Shown: positions 52,830 through 61,307 of the stretch, piece after piece | Layout: each line of letters opens with the position of its first letter | Position numbering within the stretch: the first letter of the stretch is position 1 | Assembly: GCF_027924525.1 (NCBI RefSeq) | Contig: NZ_AP027040.1 | Coordinates: 1,426,001-1,490,000, forward strand | Direction of reading: 5' to 3' | Source of the DNA: Aurantimicrobium sp. INA4 | GTDB taxonomy: Bacteria; Actinomycetota; Actinomycetes; Actinomycetales; Microbacteriaceae | Length of the DNA stretch: 64,000 bases | Position numbers and translations under genes: made by a program | Notes under the pieces: model-generated | What the model saw: only the letters and a program-made list of their open reading frames with translations | Told to the model about the DNA's origin: nothing | Database searches by the model: none

Positions 52830-53744
52830 TTACTTCTGAGCTTGCCTGCGCATGATGAGTACACCAGCGATAACGATGGCGCCACCAACTGGTTCATACC
52901 AGTGCAGAGTTTCGCCCAAGAAAACAACACCAAGCATGATGCCAACAATGGGCATCACGTAAGTTACTGAGGAAGCACGGGTTGGGCCCCAAGATTCGAG
53001 CACATCGTTGAACCACAAATATGCCAGGCCGGTTCCACCAAATCCGATAATCGAAATGGCTATGACGGTGCTCCAGTCGATAGTGACCGGGCCGGTTGCA
53101 AGAAATGGTGTGAGCAGAAGGATGAACAATGCTGCTGCACCAACCTCAATGATGGAGATAGCTTTGGCGGAGACACCGCTGGGGAACACATACTTCTTGA
53201 GATAGGTTCCCGAGAATCCATACATCACAGCCGCGCTCAGTGCCGCAATCTGGCCCCAGAAACTTCCACCCAGGTCAGTGATAGTCCAGGGCGCGATAAC
53301 CACGACAAGCCCTGCTAAACCAACGAGCACACCAACTGCTTGATTGCGGTTGAAGTTCTCAACCCGCAACACATAAACAGCAATGATGGCGGTCATGATC
53401 GGGGTAAGGCCGTTGTAAATGGTGGCAACGGCAGAGGTGATGTACTGCTCAGCCCACGGGAAGAAGATGAAGGGAATACCAATACCGATGATTCCGGCGA
53501 CGGTGATGTGGCCCCAGAGTTTGATGTCCTTGGGGAGTTTTTCACGACTAATCAACCAAAAGACAAGCATGAATATGCCGCCGGCAACCACGCGTGCCCA
53601 CGCAACCTGCCCCCAGCTCAGAGTGTCTAGGGCGATCTTGATGAAGAAGAAACTCGAACCCCACAACAGCGCCAACGCCACAAACTTGAAGGCAATAAGT
53701 GCCGGAGATTGGCCGCGCTTGAAGTTGGTGGCTGAAGTCGTCAT
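52830..53744 (-). CDS. EamA/DMT-family transporter
   Basis: A 304-residue drug/metabolite transporter with ten helices in two EamA repeats: KFVALALLWGSSFFFIKIAL with WARVVAGGIFMLVF, and AALSAAVMYGFSGTYLKKYV followed by YLWFNDVLESWGPTRASSVT, which carries the repeat-end motif. VMPIVGIMLGVVFLGETLHW ends it. Probably an exporter of an amino acid or metabolite; substrate unknown. Convergent genes are not near; it stands alone between purA and chorismate mutase on the same strand. Confidence 0.9.
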   Translation of the reverse strand: MTTSATNFKRGQSPALIAFKFVALALLWGSSFFFIKIALDTLSWGQVAWARVVAGGIFMLVFWLISREKLPKDIKLWGHITVAGIIGIGIPFIFFPWAEQYITSAVATIYNGLTPIMTAIIAVYVLRVENFNRNQAVGVLVGLAGLVVVIAPWTITDLGGSFWGQIAALSAAVMYGFSGTYLKKYVFPSGVSAKAISIIEVGAAALFILLLTPFLATGPVTIDWSTVIAISIIGFGGTGLAYLWFNDVLESWGPTRASSVTYVMPIVGIMLGVVFLGETLHWYEPVGGAIVIAGVLIMRRQAQK

Positions 53745-53825
53745 AACCTCTTCAGCCTAGCCCTGAACAAGCTCATTCAGGCATGAACGATATGTCCAAA
53801 CTGGCCAGCCGGCCAGACAGAGTTC

Positions 53826-55112
53826 TTAGCCGACCAGGTCGTGCTGCACGATGATGGCATCACGTGCAGGGCCAACGCCAATAGCGGAGAAACGAGCACC
53901 GCTCATAGCTTCCAGAGCAGTGACGTAGTCTTGAGCGTTCTTTGGAAGATCACTGAACTTTCGTGCACCGGTGATGTCTTCGCTCCAGCCGGGGAAGTAT
54001 TCCAAGATGGGCTTTGCGTGGTGGAAGTCTGTCTGGTTGACAGGAACTTCGTCGTGGCGAACACCATCAACGTCATAGGCCACACACACAGGAATCTTCT
54101 CGAGGCCAGTGAGAACATCCAGTTTTGTTAAGACAAAGTCGGTCACACCGTTGATGCGAGCGGTGTAACGAGCAATGGGAGCGTCGTACCAACCGCAGCG
54201 ACGAGGGCGTCCCGTGGTGGTTCCAAACTCGAAGCCCTTGGCACGCAAGAATTCACCATCGGCATCAAAGAGTTCCGTGGGAAACGGACCAGCACCGACA
54301 CGAGTTGTGTAAGCCTTGATGACAGCAATCACGCGCTCGAACTTGTTGGGCCCAATACCGGATCCAGTCGAAGCGCCACCTGCGGTGGCGTTCGACGAGG
54401 TTACGAAAGGATACGTTCCGTGATCGATGTCCAGCATGGTTGCCTGGCCACCTTCAAAAAGAACAACCTTGTCAGCTTCGAGAGCCTGGTTGAGTTCTAG
54501 AGCAGTATCAGCAACCATGGGCGCAAGGCGCTCACGGTAGGAAAGAAGTTCTTCAATCACAGCGTCAGCAGAGATGGCGCGACGGTTATAGATCTTGGCG
54601 AGCAGGTGGTTCTTGATATCTAAAGCTGCTTCAACCTTTTGACGCAGAATGCCTTCGTCAAAGATGTCTTGGATACGAATACCAACACGGTTAATCTTGT
54701 CGGCGTATGTGGGACCAATGCCTCGGCCGGTAGTACCAATTTGTCGCTTGCCTAAGAAGCGCTCAGTGACCTTATCCAAGGTGCGGTGGTAGTCAGTGAT
54801 GACGTGGGCGTTGGCACTCACACGCAACTTTGAGGTGTCGATACCGCGCGAGTTGAGGGCGTCCAACTCAGCAAAGAGAACAGAGATGTCAATAACAACA
54901 CCGTTAGCAATCACGGGAGTAACACCGGGGGTGAGAATGCCAGAAGGAAGAAGGTGGAGGGCGTACTTCTCGTCACCAATAACAACGGTGTGACCGGCGT
55001 TGTTTCCGCCGTTGAACTTGACCACGTAGTCGATGCGCTCTGCGAGAAGGTCGGTAGCTTTACCTTTACCTTCATCGCCCCACTGGGCACCAATCAACAC
55101 GATTGCTGGCAT
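53826..55112 (-). CDS. purA: Adenylosuccinate synthetase
   Basis: A 428-residue GTP-dependent enzyme converting IMP and aspartate to adenylosuccinate. It begins [20 protein letters not shown] (P-loop with the catalytic Asp), then [20 protein letters not shown] with the catalytic His, [49 protein letters not shown] and [20 protein letters not shown]. All conserved sections are intact. A third purine locus in the window, but not linked to the others. Confidence 0.98.
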   Translation of the reverse strand: MPAIVLIGAQWGDEGKGKATDLLAERIDYVVKFNGGNNAGHTVVIGDEKYALHLLPSGILTPGVTPVIANGVVIDISVLFAELDALNSRGIDTSKLRVSANAHVITDYHRTLDKVTERFLGKRQIGTTGRGIGPTYADKINRVGIRIQDIFDEGILRQKVEAALDIKNHLLAKIYNRRAISADAVIEELLSYRERLAPMVADTALELNQALEADKVVLFEGGQATMLDIDHGTYPFVTSSNATAGGASTGSGIGPNKFERVIAVIKAYTTRVGAGPFPTELFDADGEFLRAKGFEFGTTTGRPRRCGWYDAPIARYTARINGVTDFVLTKLDVLTGLEKIPVCVAYDVDGVRHDEVPVNQTDFHHAKPILEYFPGWSEDITGARKFSDLPKNAQDYVTALEAMSGARFSAIGVGPARDAIIVQHDLVG

Positions 55113-55206
55113 GACGATATCCCCTCGTCCTTTGTTCGGCGAGCGCGACTGCGACCTGCCAGTAATTCATTCTACCGGCTCAGCAATGCCTATTTCTTGC
55201 GGTTAC

Positions 55207-55833
55207 TTATGCAGCGGCAGTGGCCAGTAGCACCGCATCGATCGCCTTACGCTGCTGGTCGCCGCTCACAAAGTAGCGCTCACGTAGGGTGAGGGTTTCT
55301 ATGTTCATACCCACCGCTTCACAGGCAGCGCGAAGTTCATCCTGTGTGGGGTTGAGCTCAGGGCTTGGTGGTCCCCCAAAGCCATATTCAAGGTTTTCTC
55401 GGGCATGCCACACACCAAACAATGTGCCACCTGGGCGCAGGCTGTGCGCTGCCGAGGCTATCGCGGCAGCGAGGTCTGCTGCAGGAATCTGGAGATAGGC
55501 CATCACGGCCAGATCTACTGGCTTGGTGACGCAGGACTCAGGGTGGGTCGCATCCACTGTTGTTCCTGTGCACAGTTCAAAGAGACCTTCACGTTCAGCA
55601 CGCTGCAGGAATTTAGTGACCGCTACTGCCGAAAAATCTGAGTTCTCAACATGCCAGCCACGGCTGGCAAACCACAGGGCATTGCGGCCCTCTCCGCCAC
55701 CAAGGTCGAGCATCTTTCCAGCCGGAAGATCAGAGAGATATTCGACGACGAACTCGTTCGGTTCTAATGACCACACCATCTCCGACTCGGCATAGCGCTG
55801 ATCCCAAGCTTCAGGAGAGTTCCGGGTAGTCAT
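55207..55833 (-). CDS. Class I SAM-dependent methyltransferase
   Basis: A 208-residue methyltransferase. The SAM motif I is KMLDLGGGEGRNALWFASRG (about 35-54), followed by the Asp-containing VENSDFSAVAVTKFL, and ALRPGG-like HSLRPGGTLFGVWHARENL near residue 130. It resembles TehB-like small methyltransferases. Substrate unknown. It begins 2 nt after the upstream SpoU-type gene stop and forms part of a pyrE-spoU-methyltransferase run. Confidence 0.85.
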   Translation of the reverse strand: MTTRNSPEAWDQRYAESEMVWSLEPNEFVVEYLSDLPAGKMLDLGGGEGRNALWFASRGWHVENSDFSAVAVTKFLQRAEREGLFELCTGTTVDATHPESCVTKPVDLAVMAYLQIPAADLAAAIASAAHSLRPGGTLFGVWHARENLEYGFGGPPSPELNPTQDELRAACEAVGMNIETLTLRERYFVSGDQQRKAIDAVLLATAAA

Positions 55834-55835
55834 TT

Positions 55836-56474
55836 CTAATCAAACTTCACGTGCTGCATGATCCAGGAGTGCATAGTGACCGCAGCTGCAGCACTAGCGT
55901 TGATTGAACGAGTTGATCCGAACTGGGTGATCTCAATCACTGCTTCGGCCGCATCAATTGCCTCAGCAGAAAGACCCGGGCCTTCTTGGCCGAACAGAAA
56001 CAGGCAGCGCTCGGGCAGAGCATAGGTCTCGATCTTGACGCAGCCAGGAACGTTATCGATGGCCAAGATGGGAAGTTCATGCTCAGTAGTCCAGGCCACG
56101 AGGTCTGCGACAGTGTCGTGATACAGAACGTGTTGATAGCGGTCTGTGACCATTGCTCCGCGCTTGTTCCAGCGCTTCCGCCCCACAATGTGGACGGTGT
56201 CTGCGCCAAAGGCATTAGCCGAACGCACGATGGAACCAATGTTCATATCGTGTTGCCAGTTCTCAATGGCTACATGGAAGGGATGACGCTTCTCGTCGAG
56301 GTCTGCGACGATCGCTTCCATCTTCCAATAGCGATAGCGGTCAATAACGTTTCGGGTATCGCCCTTTTCTAGAAGCTCTGGGTCATACCAAGGCTCCTCA
56401 GGGAGCTCGCCAATCCATGGCCCCACACCCGAGGTGCTGAGCTCATGCGTGGGAGAGTCAGGAAGTTCTGTCAC
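55836..56474 (-). CDS. TrmH/SpoU-family RNA 2'-O-methyltransferase
   Basis: A 212-residue SPOUT-fold enzyme. The three family motifs are seen: IENWQHDMNIGSIVRSANAF (motif 1, Asn and Arg), RCLFLFGQEGPGLSAEAIDA (motif 2), and FGSTRSINASAAAAVTMHSW (motif 3), which together form the SAM knot. About 50 N-terminal residues (PWIGELPEEPWYDPELLEKG) precede. It methylates a ribose in tRNA or rRNA; the site is unknown. Cotranscribed with pyrE (2 nt) and the methyltransferase (2 nt). Confidence 0.9.
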   Translation of the reverse strand: MTELPDSPTHELSTSGVGPWIGELPEEPWYDPELLEKGDTRNVIDRYRYWKMEAIVADLDEKRHPFHVAIENWQHDMNIGSIVRSANAFGADTVHIVGRKRWNKRGAMVTDRYQHVLYHDTVADLVAWTTEHELPILAIDNVPGCVKIETYALPERCLFLFGQEGPGLSAEAIDAAEAVIEITQFGSTRSINASAAAAVTMHSWIMQHVKFD

Positions 56475-56476
56475 AG

Positions 56477-57031
56477 TTACTGAGGCTCAAGCCCGAGGTC
56501 CTCAAGACCGATTGCATAGAAGTAGGGGTATCCGGCTGTTTCAATACGTTGACGTGCGTCAGTTGCACGGTCGACCACTACAGCAACACCGGCAACCTCA
56601 GCGCCAACCTTCTCGAGTGCTTCAATGGCTTTCAGTGGCGAGCCTCCGGTGGTGGAGGTGTCCTCAAGAACGACTACTCGCTTACCTGTGAGGTCGGGGC
56701 CTTCAACCTGGCGACCACGTCCGTGGTCTTTGGGTTCTTTGCGGACAACAAAAGCGTCATAGGTTAGTCCGCGGGCAGCACCCTGGTGCAGGACAGCTGT
56801 CGCGATGGGGTCTGCACCCATGGTGAGGCCACCCACGGCATCAACATCGGGAATTTGAGCCAGCACGTCCAACATGACCTGCCCAATCAGTGGGGCAACG
56901 CGGTGATCGAGCGAGATCTTGCGCATGTCGACGTAGTAGGTTGCCTTCTTGCCGCTTGTCAGCGTGAAGTCACCGTGAAACACGGCTTCTTCTTTGATGA
57001 AGTTGATGAGTTGTTCGCGTGCAGAAGTCAT
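56477..57031 (-). CDS. pyrE: Orotate phosphoribosyltransferase
   Basis: A 184-residue enzyme joining orotate and PRPP to OMP in pyrimidine synthesis. It begins AREQLINFIKEEAVFHGDFT, with LTSGKKATYYVDMRKISLDH, and VRKEPKDHGRGRQVEGPDLT; the PRPP-binding loop is VVVLEDTSTTGGSPLKAIEA. A GTG 6 nt upstream is in frame, but the ATG at 57031 has TAAACT exactly 6 nt ahead and is preferred as a leaderless start. It leads a tight run with two methyltransferase genes. Confidence 0.95.
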   Translation of the reverse strand: MTSAREQLINFIKEEAVFHGDFTLTSGKKATYYVDMRKISLDHRVAPLIGQVMLDVLAQIPDVDAVGGLTMGADPIATAVLHQGAARGLTYDAFVVRKEPKDHGRGRQVEGPDLTGKRVVVLEDTSTTGGSPLKAIEALEKVGAEVAGVAVVVDRATDARQRIETAGYPYFYAIGLEDLGLEPQ

Positions 57032-57037
57032 GCTCAC

Positions 57038-57043
57038 AGTTTA
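57038..57043 (-). promoter_or_regulatory. Leaderless-type -10 of pyrE
   Basis: TAAACT on the minus strand with exactly 6 nt to the ATG at 57031; no Shine-Dalgarno. Confidence 0.5.
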
Positions 57044-57067
57044 TCGGCCAGTACTTGGCCGCTTTGC

Positions 57068-57994
57068 CTAGTGAGGCAGAGGCTCGAGTGGAACGATGTC
57101 CTCGTCATCATCATCATCACTGGGTGTTCCTGCGATGTGTTCCTTTTTGCCTTTAGTTGGCCATTCCACGATGACCATGGCGGCAACCATGAAGGCTCCA
57201 CCAATGATGGTTTTGAGTGCCAATACTTCTTGCCCCACAGCAACGGAGACCACCGCGGTGAACACCACTTCTAAGGTGAGGATGATGGCCACGCGGGCTG
57301 GTTCCATTTGTGCTTGCGCCCAGGTTTGAACAAAGAAGCCGATGACGGTGGCAAAGATTGCCGTGAAGAGGACAGCCATCCACACATCAACAGTGGGGGG
57401 TGCTTGGTAGCCATCTGGAAGAGCACCAATCCAGCACACCACTGCCACAAACAGCAGTTGAGCAAAGGTCAGTGCATAGGAATCCAGACCAGAACTGAAT
57501 TTACCCAGACCTACAATGTGCAGGGCGTAAAGCACCGCACAAATAATTCCCCAAATTTGGCCAACCTCAATAGTTACCCCGGTAATGGAAATCAGTCCTA
57601 AACCAATCAGTGCCAACACGGCACCGAGGGCAACCTTGATTCCGACCTTGCGGCGGAAAATAATCCAGCCCAAAATAGGCGTTAGCACAACATATGTTCC
57701 CGTGAGGAAGCCTGTGATTGCAGCAGTGGTCATTTCTAAGGCGATGGTTTGCGTGATGTAGGCAAGACCTAACACGATCCCTAAACCCGCGCCAACTGCA
57801 AGCATTTTGCCCTTGAGGGCCAGTACAACCTTGGGTTTGATGGCCAGCATGATTCCAGCGGCTATCGTGAACCTGATCGCCAAGAAGTCAAAGAATGGCT
57901 GCTGCTCGATAGCGGGTTTCATCACCACAAAGGCGATACCCCACATCGCTGCCACTGAGATCAGTGACCACACAGCGAGGCGGGAGGTTGTCAT
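57068..57994 (-). CDS. EamA/DMT-family transporter
   Basis: A 308-residue drug/metabolite transporter. Ten helices in two repeats: VWSLISVAAMWGIAFVVMKP, FLAIRFTIAAGIMLAIKPKV, GFLTGTYVVLTPILGWIIFR, and in the second VWMAVLFTAIFATVIGFFVQ with TWAQAQMEPARVAIILTLE (repeat-end motif) and VFTAVVSVAVGQEVLALK. It ends with an acidic tail (SDDDDDEDIVPLEPL) after the last helix. Substrate unknown. It differs from the DMT protein at 52830 and is not in its operon. Confidence 0.9.
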   Translation of the reverse strand: MTTSRLAVWSLISVAAMWGIAFVVMKPAIEQQPFFDFLAIRFTIAAGIMLAIKPKVVLALKGKMLAVGAGLGIVLGLAYITQTIALEMTTAAITGFLTGTYVVLTPILGWIIFRRKVGIKVALGAVLALIGLGLISITGVTIEVGQIWGIICAVLYALHIVGLGKFSSGLDSYALTFAQLLFVAVVCWIGALPDGYQAPPTVDVWMAVLFTAIFATVIGFFVQTWAQAQMEPARVAIILTLEVVFTAVVSVAVGQEVLALKTIIGGAFMVAAMVIVEWPTKGKKEHIAGTPSDDDDDEDIVPLEPLPH

Positions 57995-58000
57995 CCCTCC

Positions 58001-58006
58001 AGCCTA
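58001..58006 (-). promoter_or_regulatory. Leaderless-type -10 of the DMT gene at 57994
   Basis: TAGGCT on the minus strand with exactly 6 nt (GGAGGG) to the ATG. The GGAGGG is too close to the ATG to act as a normal Shine-Dalgarno. Confidence 0.4.
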
Positions 58007-58023
58007 GCTAGGAGCCAGCCGGT

Positions 58024-61000
58024 CTAAGAATTTGAGCGACGGCGTCGAATCGGTGAATCATCATCACCATCGTCGTCAATGACTAACGTTTCAAAGACAG
58101 GTTCTGAGGATGACGCAGGTGGTGCAGGAGTTCCTGCCTTGGCCTGCTTCTTCTCTGCACGCTTTGCTTTACGCTTCTCGCGACCACCTTCAACCAAGTT
58201 GTAGATGGTGGGAAGAACAATCAAGGTCAGCGCGGTCGAAGAAATCAATCCACCAATTACCACGATGGCCAAAGGCTGGGAAATGAATCCACCGGAGCCG
58301 GTGATACCCACAGCCATAGGAATCAAAGCAAAGATGGTGGCCAATGCCGTCATCAAGATTGGACGCAAACGACGAGTCGAACCCTCAGTGAGAGCCTCTC
58401 GAACTGGCAGACCCTTAGCCCGATACTGGTTGACCAAGTCGATGAGCACGATGGCATTTGTAACCACGATTCCCACCAGCATCAGCAAACCAATGAAGGA
58501 GGGGACACCCAGTGGAACACCGGTAATGACCTGCAGGCCAATGGCGCCTGTTGCCGCGAAGGGAACTGAAATCAGAAGCAACATTGGCTGAAGCAAGGAA
58601 CCAAAAGTTGCCACCATGATGATGTAGACCACGAGGATGGCGACAAGCAGTGCAATACCCAGCGAGCTAAACGCGGAAGCCTGGTCGGCGCTCACGCCGC
58701 CAATCTTTGCTGAGGCACCAGCTGGAAGGTTGAGATCGGTCAGTGCTCTGTTGACAGCAGCAGTTGCAGTGCCGAGGTCTTCACTATTGGGTGTGATGGT
58801 GACGGTAGCACTGCGCTGTCCCTTTACTGTGGTGACCGTGGCGGGACCATCTTTGACCTCAACGGTGGCCAAGGTGTCCAAAGGAACTGGACCCTGCGCG
58901 GTGGGAATAACAAGTGCAGCAAGTTCAGCTTCGGTTGCAGGTGGATCTTCAGAAGCGATGTAGATATCGAGAGTAGTTCCCTCAATCACCACCGTTCCGA
59001 TGGTGGTGGGTCGCATCGCTTGAGCAACGTAGCCTGCGAGTGCAACCTCTGAGAAGCCAGCCTCAGCTGCTTCTGTTCGCTTCACGGTCACAGCAATGTA
59101 AGGGCGAGCTTCGGTCAGATTACTGGTGACTTGCTTTGCTTCGGGCAACGCCGTCATGGTCTTCTGAACCTCGGCAGCAGCCTTTTCCAAATCTGCTTGG
59201 TTCGGAGCAGTGATGTTGACTTCAATATCGCTGCTGGCACCAAACCCGCCCGAAGAACCAATAGTGATGGTGTCCTTGTCGGCTACCTTCTCGACAGCGA
59301 TACGGGCATCTTCTTGAATCTTCTGCTGGTCGCCACCTTCAACGGTGGTTACTGAGTATGTGATAGCGGTATCTCCACCGCCGACAAAGGCGTCACGGAG
59401 TGCGTTTCCGGAAGAACCAATAGAGACCTGGACAATTTCGACGCCCTTGGTGTCGAGCAAAGCGCCTTCAACATCGGCAGCCATCGCATCCTGCGCTTCC
59501 AGGCTGGTTCCGGGCTTTATGGATTCGGTCACAGTGAACGTGTTCTGACCGGAGGATCCAAGGAAGTTAGTTTTCATCAGCGGCAGAATTGCGCCGGTGC
59601 CAACGAGGACAAGGACAGCAAGAATAATCGTGACAACACTGTGCTTGAGGGTCCAGTTGATAATCGGCAGGTACCCCTTTTGCAGCCAGCCTGGCTTTTC
59701 TTCGCCAGCGAGCTCAGCTTCTTTAGCTTTGGCAGCACGCTTGCCAGTCTCGGAAGGTGCGCGCAGGAACCAGTAGGCAAGCACGGGAACGATAGTCAAT
59801 GAAACGAGCAGTGACGCTACCAGCGCGATGGTGACTGTCAGCGCGAACGGGCGGAACAGCTCGCCGGTGATGTCTCCCACGAAGGCAAGAGGCAAGAACA
59901 CAGCAACGGTCGTTGCGGTGGAAGCTGTAATCGCACCAGCCACTTCTCGAACTGCATCCACAATAGTTGCTGCCCGGTCCACTCCCGGAACAAGTCGACG
60001 CTTGATGTTTTCGATAACCACGATGGAGTCATCCACAACACGACCGATTGCGATCGTCAGCGCACCCAGGGTAAGGATGTTGAGCGTGTAGTTCGACGCC
60101 TGCAGACCAATGAAGGTGATGAGGACCGAGGTAGGGATTGAGATTGCCGTCACTATGGTCGAACGAATTGAGACGAGGAAGACGAGAATCACAAGAACGG
60201 CGAAGAGCAGACCCAACAAACCTTCGGTCGTCAATGACTCGATGGATTTTTCAATGTAGGGAGCCTGGTCAAAGACGACAGTAAAGGTGGCGTTATTTCC
60301 CAAGCTTGCCTGAAGTTCAGGAATGACAGCGTTAACTGCGTGAGAGACATCTACCGTGTTCGCGCCGGGAAGTTTAGTAACGGCAATCGTCAGAGCTGGC
60401 TGGCCGTTGACGCGAGAAATCGTTGTTTCGGGCGCGTTAGTCAGTTCAACGGTAGAGACATCACCAATAGTGACAACACCGGGACCTTTGGCCCCCACGA
60501 GCGGCAGATTCGCAATCTCTTCTGTTGAGGTAATGCGTTCACCAATTTGAACAGAGAGTGTCTGGTCATTCTCGGTTATTTCACCGGCGGGGATGAGTAG
60601 ACCATTTGCATCAAGAGTGTCTTTGATAGCTGCTGTGGTGAGGCCCTGGGCTTGAAGCGCACCGAAATCTGGAGTGATCGTGACGCGCTTTTCTGGAGCA
60701 CCAAGTAAAGCGGCGTCACGAACGCCTTCAACATCTTTGATTTCTCCAAGTGTGGAAGCGCGAAGCAGGTCAGCTAGCTCGAGTGTGCTGACATCACTCG
60801 AGACCGCAATCTGCATGACAGGGAAATCACTGAAGCTTCCGGTGATGACCTGCGGGTCAACATCGGTCGGAAGCTGGGATTTGATGCGGTTGATTGCCTG
60901 GTTGATCTTTTGCTCAGAAATGATCAGGTCTGTTCCGTATGTAAAGGAGACAGAAATCAGGCTCAGGTTGGTACTTGAGGTTGCTGTGGTGTTTTCGATA

Positions 61001-61230
61001 CCCGGAACACCCTGAATTGCTGTTTCAATCGGGTTCGAGACGTCCTGGTTGACTACTTCGGGTGCAGCACCGGGGTAAACAGTGAGCACAGCCAGCTGAG
61101 GGAACTGAACGCTTGGCGCTAATTCCTGCTTGAGATTGGTCAGTGCAAGACCACCAAAGATGGCAACAACGACCGTGACCAGCGCAATGAGGGCGCGGTT
61201 TTTCATACTGGCTTTAGCTAAAAGAAACAC
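58024..61230 (-). CDS. RND-superfamily efflux permease (AcrB/HAE-like)
   Basis: A proton-driven exporter of about 1068 residues with the full AcrB-type twofold layout. It starts KNRALIALVTVVVAIFGGLA, then KQELAPSVQFPQLAVLTVYPGA. Helix 4 proton-relay Asp residues are visible in ALTIAIGRVVDDSIVVIENI (about 380-400), and FLPLAFVGDITGELFRPFAL follows. The second half has GVPSFIGLLMLVGIVVTNAI with VLIDLVNQYRAKGLPVREAL. A polar, basic tail (SPIRRRRSNS) ends it. The frame begins at 61326, but GTG at 61230 fits family length. No membrane-fusion protein is adjacent. Confidence 0.9.
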   Translation of the reverse strand: MFLLAKASMKNRALIALVTVVVAIFGGLALTNLKQELAPSVQFPQLAVLTVYPGAAPEVVNQDVSNPIETAIQGVPGIENTTATSSTNLSLISVSFTYGTDLIISEQKINQAINRIKSQLPTDVDPQVITGSFSDFPVMQIAVSSDVSTLELADLLRASTLGEIKDVEGVRDAALLGAPEKRVTITPDFGALQAQGLTTAAIKDTLDANGLLIPAGEITENDQTLSVQIGERITSTEEIANLPLVGAKGPGVVTIGDVSTVELTNAPETTISRVNGQPALTIAVTKLPGANTVDVSHAVNAVIPELQASLGNNATFTVVFDQAPYIEKSIESLTTEGLLGLLFAVLVILVFLVSIRSTIVTAISIPTSVLITFIGLQASNYTLNILTLGALTIAIGRVVDDSIVVIENIKRRLVPGVDRAATIVDAVREVAGAITASTATTVAVFLPLAFVGDITGELFRPFALTVTIALVASLLVSLTIVPVLAYWFLRAPSETGKRAAKAKEAELAGEEKPGWLQKGYLPIINWTLKHSVVTIILAVLVLVGTGAILPLMKTNFLGSSGQNTFTVTESIKPGTSLEAQDAMAADVEGALLDTKGVEIVQVSIGSSGNALRDAFVGGGDTAITYSVTTVEGGDQQKIQEDARIAVEKVADKDTITIGSSGGFGASSDIEVNITAPNQADLEKAAAEVQKTMTALPEAKQVTSNLTEARPYIAVTVKRTEAAEAGFSEVALAGYVAQAMRPTTIGTVVIEGTTLDIYIASEDPPATEAELAALVIPTAQGPVPLDTLATVEVKDGPATVTTVKGQRSATVTITPNSEDLGTATAAVNRALTDLNLPAGASAKIGGVSADQASAFSSLGIALLVAILVVYIIMVATFGSLLQPMLLLISVPFAATGAIGLQVITGVPLGVPSFIGLLMLVGIVVTNAIVLIDLVNQYRAKGLPVREALTEGSTRRLRPILMTALATIFALIPMAVGITGSGGFISQPLAIVVIGGLISSTALTLIVLPTIYNLVEGGREKRKAKRAEKKQAKAGTPAPPASSSEPVFETLVIDDDGDDDSPIRRRRSNS

Positions 61231-61293
61231 AAGTCTCAGTCTGGCACTACTTTTCGTTAAACAAATGAGAGTTCTCTGTGGGAAGAATCGGCG

Positions 61294-61299
61294 TAAAGT
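61294..61299 (+). promoter_or_regulatory. Leaderless-type -10 of the KimA-like gene
   Basis: TAAAGT with 8 nt to the GTG start; no Shine-Dalgarno. Confidence 0.4.
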
Positions 61300-61307
61300 A
61301 GCCTTTC

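Noticed and set aside
61231-61307. A cyclic di-AMP (ydaO) or fluoride riboswitch ahead of the KimA-like and fluC genes
   Set aside because: The gap is about 77 nt, far too short for ydaO, the fluC genes overlap the upstream gene, and the start looks leaderless.
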